DNA of 35,363 nucleotides from assembly GCA_016937295.1 (NCBI GenBank), contig JAFGWF010000005.1, positions 1 through 35,363 of the forward strand, in the 5' to 3' direction. Each line of letters begins with the position of its first letter. Position 1 is the stretch's first letter. Below are positions 1 to 7,931 of the stretch, in pieces. The notes under the pieces were generated by a model. That model ran no database searches and was not told the DNA's origin. It saw only the letters and a list, made by a program, of their open reading frames with translations. The stretch comes from Bacteroidales bacterium. GTDB taxonomy: Bacteria > Bacteroidota > Bacteroidia > Bacteroidales > UBA1556. A program made the position numbers and the translations under genes.

Positions 1-6
1 AAGTTT

Positions 7-258
7 ATGGAAACGAAATTAACATTGAGACTTAATGATAATGTCATTGAAAGAGCTAAAAATTATGCTCGTAATCATAAGATAAGTCTTTCAAAGATGA
101 TTGAATCTTATCTCGACAATATCACTAAACCGAAAGGAGAAGAGAAAAAAATTTCGATTACTCCCCTTGTTGAGAGTTTGAGTGGTGTAATTGAACTACC
201 AAACGACTTTGATTACAAAAAAGAGTATCGGAATTTTATAGAAAAGAAGTACAAATGA
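7..258 (+). CDS. Ribbon-helix-helix-type antitoxin (DUF6364-like)
   Basis: This 83-residue protein starts with a short beta strand (TKLTLRLND) followed by two predicted helices, the second containing SLSKMIESYLDNI. That is the layout of a ribbon-helix-helix DNA-binding domain, and the sequence resembles the DUF6364 antitoxins common in Bacteroidota. The C-terminal third is charged and probably wraps the toxin. Its stop codon overlaps the start of the PIN toxin by four bases (ATGA), so the two are translationally coupled. By family knowledge it should neutralise the toxin and repress its own promoter, which lies outside the window. The family assignment is by eye from the pattern and the toxin partner. 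Confidence 0.8.
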   Translation: METKLTLRLNDNVIERAKNYARNHKISLSKMIESYLDNITKPKGEEKKISITPLVESLSGVIELPNDFDYKKEYRNFIEKKYK

Positions 259-671
259 AAAGGATATTCGTTGATACAAATATTGTAATTGATTTATTAT
301 CAAGGCGAGAGCCATTTTTTGAAGAAGCTGCGGAATTATTTTCCCTTGCAGACAAAAAACGAGTCGAATTATCGGTTTCGTCTTTAACTTTTGCAAATAC
401 CGGTTATGTATTATTGCAACAAATGGATTCCATAAAAGCAAAATCTGTACTTAGAAAGCTTAAATTGATTTTGAAAATATTGCCTTTGGACGATAAGATT
501 ATTGGATTGGCTTTAAATGACGACAATTTTTCAGATTTTGAAGATGGTCTTCAATATTTTACAGCCATTGAGCATGAGCAAGAAGTAATTATAACGCGAA
601 ACCTAAAGGATTTTAAAAATTCGAAGATACCGACAGTAACGGCTAAACAATTTATTGAAACAATTAAATAA
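255..671 (+). CDS. PIN-domain toxin, VapC-like ribonuclease
   Basis: This 138-residue protein is about the usual size for a PIN toxin. It carries the three acidic sites of the fold: D7 in FVDTN, the DFEDGLQ block with D97, and D119 in TRNLKDF near the C terminus. PIN toxins use these to hold Mg2+ or Mn2+ and cleave RNA, often tRNA, when not bound by antitoxin. It follows the antitoxin-like gene with a 4-base overlap, the standard type II arrangement. All acidic positions are present, so it looks intact. The RNA target cannot be told from the sequence. Confidence 0.88.
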   Translation: MKRIFVDTNIVIDLLSRREPFFEEAAELFSLADKKRVELSVSSLTFANTGYVLLQQMDSIKAKSVLRKLKLILKILPLDDKIIGLALNDDNFSDFEDGLQYFTAIEHEQEVIITRNLKDFKNSKIPTVTAKQFIETIK

Positions 672-1066
672 GCCGGTTGCTCAAAACACAAAACATAAAG
701 TGCTATAATTAAACGATTTACACATAAGTACCAACCTATCTGCCGATAGAAAAGTGCTTCTCCCAAAGGGATAAAATCACACAGGTATAATCTAATGATT
801 GCAAATAGTTATACAAAAACCTTCCAGCATCGAAGTTGTGATTTAGAATACATCAGACTTTCATTAGCCTATATGATATTAATCAGAAATCTGAGGGGCC
901 TTTAAAAAGTGATATTATTTTTGCCTTAGTAAATCTGAATATAAGCAGACTTATTCAACCCAAATGATTCGAATAGCGCTGATAAGGTCAGATTTAAAAA
1001 GTAGTTATGGTGCATGGTGAAAGAATACAGTTTTGAGCAAGAACACTTTTTTTGGATATTTGATAA
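672..1066. other. Gene-poor stretch without a convincing gene
   Basis: About 400 bases between the PIN toxin and the broken HEPN gene contain no credible open reading frame, RNA gene or terminator that I can see. One short in-frame stretch near 890-950 (GPLKSDIIFALVNL) vaguely recalls a minimal nucleotidyltransferase, the usual partner of HEPN genes, but it is too short to call. Scattered stops and loss of coding character suggest decayed accessory DNA. Confidence 0.5.
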
Positions 1067-1283
1067 ATGGAAAACGAAAGAATTGATATCGAACTAATAA
1101 AAAAATCATTGGATAATGAGGTCAGATTCTGACTTTGAAACGATGAATAACTTAAAGAAATCAAAGGATTTCCACTGGGCATTATTCATCGGACATCTAA
1201 TAATTGAAAGATTACTTAAAGCGATTGTTGTAAGAAAAACAGGTACACACGCTCCATTAACGCATGACTTAAGAAGACTCCTG
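1067..1283 (+). pseudogene. Broken HEPN-domain gene
   Basis: Reading from the ATG at 1067 gives MENERIDIELIKKSLDNE and then runs into a TGA at 1130-1132. The next frame, open from 1116, carries the main part of a HEPN domain: SDSDFETMNNL, DFHWALFIGHLIIERLLKA and then RKTGTHAPLTHDL. It still holds an R-x4-H motif (R40/H45, counted from the codon at 1116), the RNase site of HEPN toxins. The two parts join only through a frameshift near 1116-1125. After about 1283 the frame continues with unrelated, low-complexity sequence instead of the remaining HEPN helices. It is therefore both frameshifted and truncated. HEPN proteins of this type normally pair with a minimal nucleotidyltransferase, and none is intact here. 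Confidence 0.7.
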
Positions 1284-1438
1284 TTTCTTTCTCCTATTGG
1301 GCAAAGTACATGTGGTGCTCATTTTTCTTTCGACAGTGCACAAGATGGCAGCCACTTCTCGCTTTTGCAAGCTCTCTACTTCGACTTAATTGCCGTTTGC
1401 TTTTTATTCATAAAAATCAAATATTTGCATTCGTTTTC

Positions 1439-1452
1439 TTTTAGCGCTAAAA
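1439..1452. repeat. Perfect 14-bp palindrome upstream of the CHAT gene
   Basis: TTTTAGCGCTAAAA reads identically on both strands and lies 46 bases before the start of the CHAT protease gene. Its size and place fit a homodimer binding site, but no regulator can be named. It could also simply be leftover sequence at the edge of the decayed region upstream. Confidence 0.5.
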
Positions 1453-1498
1453 TCCTTCAATGTGCTTAATATCAATAATATAACTCAAATAACTGATT

Positions 1499-4384
1499 AT
1501 GAATAACCGCTTTTTTCTTTTATTAGTCGTTTTCGTAACTTTTAATTTTCAACTATTGGCTCAACTTCCTGTTGCTTTTCCTGAAAGTCGAGTTTTTCCG
1601 GAAGATTCTACAATGCTCGAAACGTTGAACCAAGAGGTAAAAAATGGTAACTTAGACTCTTTGCTAATCACAGCGGACATCTATGCGCAACGCCTTTTGG
1701 CTCAGAAAAATATTCCGGCATATTTGTTCTTGATGAACCAAACTTCGGTCAATCTCATTGGCATTTTTCGCAATCTGAATCTTGCCGACTCGATTCAGGA
1801 AGTCGCTATGCACACAGCCATCAAATCGACTGATACTTTGAATATAGAATTTGCAATGCTGATGAAATTTCGTGGCACCAATTTTTTCTATCAATACAAA
1901 GACCAAGAAAGTGTAAACTACTTTATGCGAGGACATAACATTATGAAATCCTTGAAAGATACCACCAGGGTTTTCACCGATTTTAAAGCTAATGTTGGAA
2001 ACGGGCTGCTGAATCTCGGACGGCCTTATGAAGCTTTGCCATTTATGGAAGAAGCACTCGCAGAGTCGAAATATTTTGGTGACGGACTATTGTATATGAT
2101 TGTCAGTCAAGGTCTTGCTCATATCGCTTTTAAAACGGATGTGCGTCTCGGAATCGAAATTATGACTAAGGTTGAACGGGATGTGAAACAGGTGAATTTA
2201 GACAGTAATATGTTGAATAAATTTCTGGCTAATATAAATTATATGCTTTCAGGCTATTACGGAAAACTCGGAGATAAGGAAATGGAAACTGCCCTGGTAC
2301 AAAAATCAAGACAGTATATCAATAATTCCTTAGTTCCGGATTTGTACTTAAGAATGAATATCTTACGTCAGAACCTTTATGATGCAATGGATGCCGGAGA
2401 TGTGGAACTCCAAAAATCAGTAATGACAGACATTGAGCATTCTATAAAAAAATATGAAATTGAGGATCCTTTGCTTTTGGCTCCGGTTTATTACACGTAT
2501 TACCAGTCGTATCATAGCCGAAATATGACTGAAGAAGCTGCTATGTACAAAAAAATGGTGATTGAAGCTGTGGGAGACAAACCTTCCCGTGAGCGCATCG
2601 AAGCATATAGCTTATTGATGACTTATTCTGAAATTCCGGAGGAAAAACTCCGCTATGCTTATCGCACCATAGAAAACTTTTTGGATAGTTTTAACATCGA
2701 AAATCTCAAAAATGACTCTCTGATCCTCAACACAATAGACATTTATAATATCTATCAAACCATGATTCCTTCGTTGATGGTAATTGGAAATTATTATCGC
2801 GATTTTGCCGCTGGTGATGCTCATGAGAACTTAGAAAAATCCATCAAAGTTTACAATTTATTGGCAGAGGTTGTTCTAAGAAGTTCCAATGGTGTGATTG
2901 AGGATGCCTCCGGGTTACGATATTCCAAAATTTACGAAAACATTGTCAATCAGCAATTAAGAGCTCTTTTTTCTTTAAATTCTTTGGAAAACAAGTCGAA
3001 AACTCAAGAGCAGATAGTTGACGCAATCGCTTCATCCCAATCGTTTTTCCTTCAAAAGCAAATGGCCTTCAGGAAGCGAAATACTTCCGAAGAGTCCGAA
3101 TCCCTTTGGAACGATTATTTTGAGCAACTCCTGAAAAAACGACACCTTAAGACCAAATTTGATCAGTCGCAACTAACGGATAATCCGATGAGTAAAATTG
3201 CTTATGAAGATTCGGCAATGAAAATTTCTACAGAGCTTATCAAGTTGCAAATCAGGATGAATAATGAAAATTTGCTTTATGCTCCAAAAATTTTGGCATA
3301 CAATGCCTCTGAAATTCGTCAGCAATTGAAGCCGGATGAAGCATTGCTTAATTATTATGTCGATGGCGATTCTCTTTGGTATTCGGTTTTGATTACCAGC
3401 GAAAACATCGTTGTGAAATCTTACACAAGTTTTTCAGTCGTAAAAACTTTGATTGCCGCAGTTTCCCGAAAATTGAAAAGTGGGGAGACAGTTTTATCTG
3501 CAGAAAATCAGCAGCTTAGCAAGTTGTTGATTGGAGATATTCCTAACGGAATACATCGTCTGATAATCATTCCCCATAAAGACTTATGGAAAATCCCTTT
3601 TGAGATTTTGAGCTTGGATGGAAGCAAGTTGTTAGTGGAAACTCACAGCATCGTCTATCATAACTCTCTGAATCTATGGATGGAATCGGCAATGAAAAAG
3701 CAGAATCTCACGCCATCGTTTGCCGGTTTCGCACCTGTTTTTAATGGAAAGTCTAACGACCTTACGATGCGCAGTGGCAATGTGGACTATTTTGCAGAGC
3801 TTTATAATGCCAAACGTGCTGAGTTAGACCATCTTCCTTATTCCAAACTTGAGGTTGAAAAAATTGCTAAGTTGTTTAAAAACAATGATGTAGAAGCTCT
3901 TTCGGCCTATGGAAAAGACGCCACAGAAGATGCATTTCGACATTCGATCAACAAATATGCTATCATTCATATCGCCACACATGGCTATGTTTCTAAAACT
4001 AATCCAGAGTTTACCGGCATTTTCTTCGCAGAAAATTCCACTAAAATAGATGACGCGTATCTCTTTTCGGATGAAATCAGTAATCTAACCCCAAAAGCTC
4101 ATCTGATTGTTTTAAGTTCTTGTAATTCAGGTAGTGGGCGTATTGAAGGAAGCGAAGGTATCAACTCTCTACAGCGCTATTTTATTCTTGCAGGCGTGCC
4201 AAATGTGATGGCTTCACTTTGGAAAGTGCACGACCAAAAAACGATGCTTTTGATGAATGACTTTTACAGTTACTATCTCAACGGTAATGATTATGCGACA
4301 AGTTTGCAGAAAGCCAAGCAAGAAGCCATAAAACGTGGGGAGTTGCCGTTAGACTGGGCAGGATTTATTCTCATTGGCCGATAA
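1499..4384 (+). CDS. Secreted TPR-CHAT caspase-like protease
   Basis: This 961-residue protein begins with a hydrophobic signal peptide (about residues 1-21, ending LLAQ), so it should act in the periplasm or outside. The middle, roughly residues 100-500, is helical and repeat-like in the manner of TPRs (for example RPYEALPFMEEALAESKYFG). The last ~280 residues form a CHAT domain, a clan CD cysteine peptidase related to caspases. The putative dyad is His828 in HIATHG and Cys875 in LSSCNSGSG, followed by the typical GVPNVMASLWKV and a C-terminal WAGFILIG block. CHAT enzymes cut partner proteins after a trigger sensed by the repeats. The nearby sigma/anti-sigma genes suggest a signalling role. 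The gene looks intact. Its substrate is unknown, and direct activity is inferred from the retained dyad. Confidence 0.88.
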   Translation: MNNRFFLLLVVFVTFNFQLLAQLPVAFPESRVFPEDSTMLETLNQEVKNGNLDSLLITADIYAQRLLAQKNIPAYLFLMNQTSVNLIGIFRNLNLADSIQEVAMHTAIKSTDTLNIEFAMLMKFRGTNFFYQYKDQESVNYFMRGHNIMKSLKDTTRVFTDFKANVGNGLLNLGRPYEALPFMEEALAESKYFGDGLLYMIVSQGLAHIAFKTDVRLGIEIMTKVERDVKQVNLDSNMLNKFLANINYMLSGYYGKLGDKEMETALVQKSRQYINNSLVPDLYLRMNILRQNLYDAMDAGDVELQKSVMTDIEHSIKKYEIEDPLLLAPVYYTYYQSYHSRNMTEEAAMYKKMVIEAVGDKPSRERIEAYSLLMTYSEIPEEKLRYAYRTIENFLDSFNIENLKNDSLILNTIDIYNIYQTMIPSLMVIGNYYRDFAAGDAHENLEKSIKVYNLLAEVVLRSSNGVIEDASGLRYSKIYENIVNQQLRALFSLNSLENKSKTQEQIVDAIASSQSFFLQKQMAFRKRNTSEESESLWNDYFEQLLKKRHLKTKFDQSQLTDNPMSKIAYEDSAMKISTELIKLQIRMNNENLLYAPKILAYNASEIRQQLKPDEALLNYYVDGDSLWYSVLITSENIVVKSYTSFSVVKTLIAAVSRKLKSGETVLSAENQQLSKLLIGDIPNGIHRLIIIPHKDLWKIPFEILSLDGSKLLVETHSIVYHNSLNLWMESAMKKQNLTPSFAGFAPVFNGKSNDLTMRSGNVDYFAELYNAKRAELDHLPYSKLEVEKIAKLFKNNDVEALSAYGKDATEDAFRHSINKYAIIHIATHGYVSKTNPEFTGIFFAENSTKIDDAYLFSDEISNLTPKAHLIVLSSCNSGSGRIEGSEGINSLQRYFILAGVPNVMASLWKVHDQKTMLLMNDFYSYYLNGNDYATSLQKAKQEAIKRGELPLDWAGFILIGR

Positions 4385-4411
4385 AAAAAGCCGACTAGTT
4401 GCATAGCCGGC
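4383..4411 (-). terminator. Intrinsic terminator of the minus-strand lipoprotein gene
   Basis: Arms 4390-4393/4408-4411 (GCCG/CGGC) and 4395-4397/4404-4406 (CTA/TAG), with one A-C mismatch between them, enclose a six-base loop. On the minus strand the hairpin is followed by seven T residues (complement of 4383-4389). It lies about 50 bases past the lipoprotein stop and overlaps the end of the convergent CHAT gene. Confidence 0.75.
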
Positions 4412-4458
4412 CTAAATGAAAAAAGAATGAGTAATTGCTTACCCGGGAATAATTTGGT

Positions 4459-4908
4459 TTAATTTGCGATATAGGTATTAAATATTGGTTTATAACCTTG
4501 TAAAATATCCCCAACTTCAACCTTCAAGATAAACTTGTCGCTGTCTTCGCTGTCGGACCACTCTTCAGTTCCTAAATCAGCAGTTTCAGTGCGATCAAAC
4601 TCCCATTGAAAGGTGTTTGCATCATATAAATAAATATCATAAGTAATTGATACAGCGTACTCTGTGTCGCTCTCAATATCCTTATATTCTGAATCTTCAC
4701 CTTTTGCAACGGCTCCAAACTTAATATCACCAAGAGAAAAATCTTTGATATTGTACTTCATAAATGGAAGGCCTAAAAGCGTAATTTCGCAGGAATTCCT
4801 CACCTTAGCTTGATAGGTTTTTTTATCTTTCTTACAACTTGTTGAAACCATTACCATAGCCACAACCATCAACATTACTAATCCTTTTACATAGTTAATT
4901 CTTTTCAT
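4459..4908 (-). CDS. Small lipoprotein of unknown function
   Basis: This 149-residue protein has a lysine-rich start, a hydrophobic stretch and a lipobox ending STSCKKDKK, so it should be cleaved and lipidated at the cysteine near residue 25. The charged residues after the cysteine are common in Bacteroidota lipoproteins, some of which reach the cell surface. The rest is acidic and rich in beta-strand patterns, with no motif I recognise. It lies between the CHAT gene (convergent) and the sigma-like gene (divergent), so it could be a partner or substrate of that group. Location is the only reason for saying so. Confidence 0.75.
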   Translation of the reverse strand: MKRINYVKGLVMLMVVAMVMVSTSCKKDKKTYQAKVRNSCEITLLGLPFMKYNIKDFSLGDIKFGAVAKGEDSEYKDIESDTEYAVSITYDIYLYDANTFQWEFDRTETADLGTEEWSDSEDSDKFILKVEVGDILQGYKPIFNTYIAN

Positions 4909-5159
4909 ATTCTTACAATTTAGGTTTAAATTAAAAATTTATTGTCGCTTATTGGTTGCATCTGTAATGAGTTTTTGAAAAGAAAAATGAAGAATTTTAT
5001 AACAAATATTAATTTGATTTTTGATAATCTATTATTTTCTACGCGTCTTTATTTCAAAACGACAACCAACCTGCAACTAATGAGTTGAATAGACCAAGTT
5101 TGGAGTTATTGATTCTTGGCTGATTTGTTCTTTGAAACTTTGTTCTTTATCTAAAAGCT

Positions 5160-5200
5160 CAAAACTCTCCACTGCCTGAAAGAGTTTTTGTGTAATTTTG
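5160..5200 (+). promoter_or_regulatory. Probable promoter of the sigma/anti-sigma pair with inverted repeat
   Basis: TAATTTTG at 5193-5200 matches the Bacteroidota -7 element TAnnTTTG and lies 18 bases before the start codon. No good TTTG is found at the -33 distance. Instead that zone is covered by an inverted repeat, CAAAACTCT (5160-5168) with AGAGTTTTTG (5181-5190, one extra T). A weak -33 element overlapped by a dyad suits a regulated or autoregulated promoter. The rest of 4909-5159 shows nothing further that I can name. Confidence 0.5.
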
Positions 5201-5218
5201 GAGTTTTAGAATTACAGA

Positions 5219-6025
5219 ATGCCAATGTTTGGAATCGGGAAATCAAAGAGTCATCAAATCAGGCGTTTAGAGCATGACAAGCTTATGGAGCTTGCTCAAA
5301 AAGTGGTCAAACGGTACGTAAATCGTGGCTCTGTTCCTCGCAGAGAAGAGGAAGACATGACCATGACTGTAATTGAAAAATTTTTACAGAAAGAAGAGAC
5401 CATTTACGCTTCCTTTCAAGGCCAATCTCAAATTTCCACTTATTGCATTGCCATCCTAAACCGCATGACTTGTGAGGTAATTCGCAAAGAAATGAAACAT
5501 TGGTCGCTTACGGAAGGCGAGGAAGATTTGACTTCAACTAAAGAATCGCTGAGCCAAACCGACTATTTGATGATTAAAGATGAGGTGCTAAATCTGACCC
5601 GACTTTTGCTTTTCTTTGGTGATGAACGCCATAAAATTAAACTGTTTTTCGCATTTTACTATCGCCTTTCTATAACTCATACAGATTTAGAAGCTTACGA
5701 TTTCGACTATTTAGCACATTCTCTCGATAAACTTTTTACAACCAACGAATCCATGTCGAAAGGTGAAATATTCACCATCCTTTCGGAAGTAGTGCGGCGT
5801 GTAGAAAGTCGCCAAGCCCAACCAGATGCGATTCGGATGTGGCTCAACAAAGTTCGAAACTCACTCATTACCAGACTTAACCTCGGTTGTGGAAGTTCAG
5901 GCTACGATAAAGAAAGTTTTCAAGCATTATTTGAATTTTATTACAACGACTCGATTGAGAAAGAAACTCAACATATAGATTATCAGGATTTTAGCTCCTT
6001 GAACCAATCTTTGGAAATAGTATAA
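5219..6025 (+). CDS. Sigma-70-like protein with region 2 but no clear region 4
   Basis: Residues ~20-100 resemble sigma region 2, which binds core RNA polymerase and the -10 element: a helix with LMELAQKVVKRYV, then EEEDMTMTVIEKFLQ, the FQGQSQISTYCIAILNR block and a basic helix EVIRKEMKHW. At 268 residues it is longer than a usual ECF sigma (~180). The C-terminal part is helical but does not show a recognisable region 4 helix-turn-helix. The next gene, 16 bases on, encodes a zinc-finger membrane protein of the anti-sigma type, which supports the sigma assignment. Divergent region 2-only sigma proteins do occur. A non-sigma RNA polymerase-associated protein is the alternative. Confidence 0.7.
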   Translation: MPMFGIGKSKSHQIRRLEHDKLMELAQKVVKRYVNRGSVPRREEEDMTMTVIEKFLQKEETIYASFQGQSQISTYCIAILNRMTCEVIRKEMKHWSLTEGEEDLTSTKESLSQTDYLMIKDEVLNLTRLLLFFGDERHKIKLFFAFYYRLSITHTDLEAYDFDYLAHSLDKLFTTNESMSKGEIFTILSEVVRRVESRQAQPDAIRMWLNKVRNSLITRLNLGCGSSGYDKESFQALFEFYYNDSIEKETQHIDYQDFSSLNQSLEIV

Positions 6026-6041
6026 ACCTAAATAGCCATCT

Positions 6042-6806
6042 ATGGACGAAATAAATCATCTAAACGAAGAAGCTTTGGCGCAAGCAGCCGATGCTGTGGC
6101 TTCTAACAACTATGATCATTTGCCTAATGAGATTAAAACCCATTTGGCCGAATGCGATCAATGTGCTGCTGAAGTAGTGGCTATTTCTCAGATATTGGAT
6201 GAAACTCATTCCGAAACGATAAGCATTCCCTTCTATAAAACTTCCTTATTCCGTGCAACTATTGGTGTGGCTGCTCTTCTCGCCATAGTTTTTGGTTTCT
6301 ATTTTATCTTTAATTCTTCTCCCGATAATTCCACTCGTTTTGCCGATCAAACGGATACTAATCAAGTGATTGCACCAAATGAAAAGGAAAACCAAACCTC
6401 ACCGAATTTCGACACCATTCAAAATAATGAGCCTGCACCAAAAGCAAATCAAAGAACTAATCCTGCTAACGATAATCTTTTAGCATTCAACACTAATGAA
6501 GATTTAGAAAAAGTTTATCTCCGCCACCAAGACGGTGTTATGCGTAGCAATGATGTGAAAATTTCGGCAGACTCAGTTATTTCTATTTCAAAAGGGAAAA
6601 GGCTATCTATCGCCTGGGAAGCAGATGGTTCTGAGTTGATTTTTGAAATATGGAATAATAAAAATCAGAAAGTTGTTGAAAAATCGACCAACGCAACTAC
6701 CGGACTTAATCTTCCTGCTCCCGAATCTGCCGGACTCTACTACTGGAAACTGCTCAATGCTGATTTTGAGTTGGTTTACTGTGGAAAAATTAGAGTGGAG
6801 GAGTGA
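6042..6806 (+). CDS. Membrane anti-sigma-factor-like protein
   Basis: The 254-residue protein has a cytoplasmic N-terminal zinc-binding anti-sigma motif, H34-x3-C38-x2-C41 (HLAECDQC), of the ZAS/zf-HC2 type. A single membrane helix follows at about residues 71-90. After a polar N/Q/P-rich linker (about 91-155) comes a C-terminal beta-rich domain of about 100 residues, predicted to lie in the periplasm. This is the design of anti-sigmas that hold a sigma at the membrane until their outer part is cut or bound. It follows the sigma-like gene by 16 bases, so the two form an operon. The large outer domain is a plausible target for the secreted CHAT protease nearby. That link is inference. Confidence 0.78.
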   Translation: MDEINHLNEEALAQAADAVASNNYDHLPNEIKTHLAECDQCAAEVVAISQILDETHSETISIPFYKTSLFRATIGVAALLAIVFGFYFIFNSSPDNSTRFADQTDTNQVIAPNEKENQTSPNFDTIQNNEPAPKANQRTNPANDNLLAFNTNEDLEKVYLRHQDGVMRSNDVKISADSVISISKGKRLSIAWEADGSELIFEIWNNKNQKVVEKSTNATTGLNLPAPESAGLYYWKLLNADFELVYCGKIRVEE

Positions 6807-6812
6807 GAAGCC

Positions 6813-7919
6813 TCATCTCTTCCCGTCAGGATTTCCTAATAATTCCAATGGATTTTGTTTCTTGCCAAAGAATTTGCCATAGACGGAAAGGATGTGCGAA
6901 GGCATTTCATCCTGGGTATTTTTGATTTTTCCCAATTTAAAATCCTCTAAAATCTTCTCGATGATAAGTGCAGAATTATCCGGAAAATCTAACGTAACGG
7001 GGTTGGCATTCTGAACCCAATCATTAATTAGAGGTATATGTTTCGTTTTTAGCGATTTCAAGCTATGAATTCCAATTTGGTTGAGTGCAGCCACATTGCA
7101 TTGCTGCTCATATTGACCTTTCATGGGAATTACCATCAGCTTTTTCTCAAGAAATAACGCTTCGGAAGGAGTTGCAAATCCACCACCGGTAAGCACTCCC
7201 GTGCAGGCAGCCATCGAATGCAGAAATTCGGCGGCATCAATGGGTTTGAATAGAATATTTCCAACTTCCTGCGGTGTAACGTGTTCTTTGGAGAAAACTT
7301 CCCAGCGAACTTGCGAAATTTGGCTCAGAATTTTAATCACTTTTTGCTCTGAGTAAGCCGGTAAGTAAACTGTGTAATGTCCTTTATTCGTGGGAGTTAA
7401 ATCACGAACAATGGATCGAATAGTTGGAGTGAAAATATTAGTGTCGTAAGGGCGGAAGTGAAAACCATACCAAGTTGCAGTGGGAGCATACCACTTAATG
7501 ACCATCTCCCCAATAGGATAGCGTTTTGCAGCTTTCGGACTTTTGTCGCTCAAGAGGCTATGTTGATTGCCAAAGCCCACAATAGGTCGCCTCCGTTGGT
7601 AAGCTGCCCAAGCTGACACCGGTTCAAAGTCGTTGATAATCAAATCGTAATCCTCAATGGGGACGGATTTAATTTCCTCTAAAAGGGTTTTGATTTTATT
7701 CTTGCGATAGGTGGCCAAAAGGTCTATTCCGCCATTTTTCCCAAAAACAAAACCCAATCCATGATAGCGATACTTCACCGGAAAAGGCAATTTCAAGTCC
7801 GAGTCAATGCCACTGACTAAAAGGTCCGTTTCGGCATATTGTTTTAAAACCGGAGCAATCTCCATGGCTCGGCTTAAATGTCCGTTTCCGGTGCCCTGAA
7901 CTGCATATAGAATTTTCAT
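6813..7919 (-). CDS. GT-B-type glycosyltransferase family protein
   Basis: This 368-residue protein starts MKILYAVQGTGNGHLSRAME, the glycine-rich N-terminal loop of MurG/UDP-glycosyltransferase-like GT-B enzymes. Toward the C terminus it has GVLTGGGFATPSEALFLEKK and PMKGQYEQQCNVAAL, the nucleotide-sugar binding region of this family. It matches the Glyco_trans_1_3 group found as single genes in Bacteroidota. No membrane segment or signal is seen, so it should be cytoplasmic or at the inner membrane face. It lies 12 bases after the LpxH-like gene on the same strand, suggesting one operon and an envelope-glycolipid role. Donor and acceptor are unknown. The gene converges with the anti-sigma gene with only 6 bases between their stops. 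Confidence 0.82.
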   Translation of the reverse strand: MKILYAVQGTGNGHLSRAMEIAPVLKQYAETDLLVSGIDSDLKLPFPVKYRYHGLGFVFGKNGGIDLLATYRKNKIKTLLEEIKSVPIEDYDLIINDFEPVSAWAAYQRRRPIVGFGNQHSLLSDKSPKAAKRYPIGEMVIKWYAPTATWYGFHFRPYDTNIFTPTIRSIVRDLTPTNKGHYTVYLPAYSEQKVIKILSQISQVRWEVFSKEHVTPQEVGNILFKPIDAAEFLHSMAACTGVLTGGGFATPSEALFLEKKLMVIPMKGQYEQQCNVAALNQIGIHSLKSLKTKHIPLINDWVQNANPVTLDFPDNSALIIEKILEDFKLGKIKNTQDEMPSHILSVYGKFFGKKQNPLELLGNPDGKR

Positions 7920-7931
7920 TTTGGTATTTGA

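Noticed and set aside
891-950. Possible minimal nucleotidyltransferase fragment (GPLKSDIIFALVNL) upstream of the HEPN remnant
   Set aside because: The stretch is too short and lacks the GS and paired-aspartate motif, so chance similarity is as likely.
1284-1469. C-terminal continuation of the HEPN frame
   Set aside because: The sequence loses HEPN character and reads as low-complexity noise, so it was left out of the pseudogene.
6643-6882. 79-codon plus-strand frame across the end of the anti-sigma gene
   Set aside because: It overlaps the anti-sigma gene in another frame and has no recognisable features.
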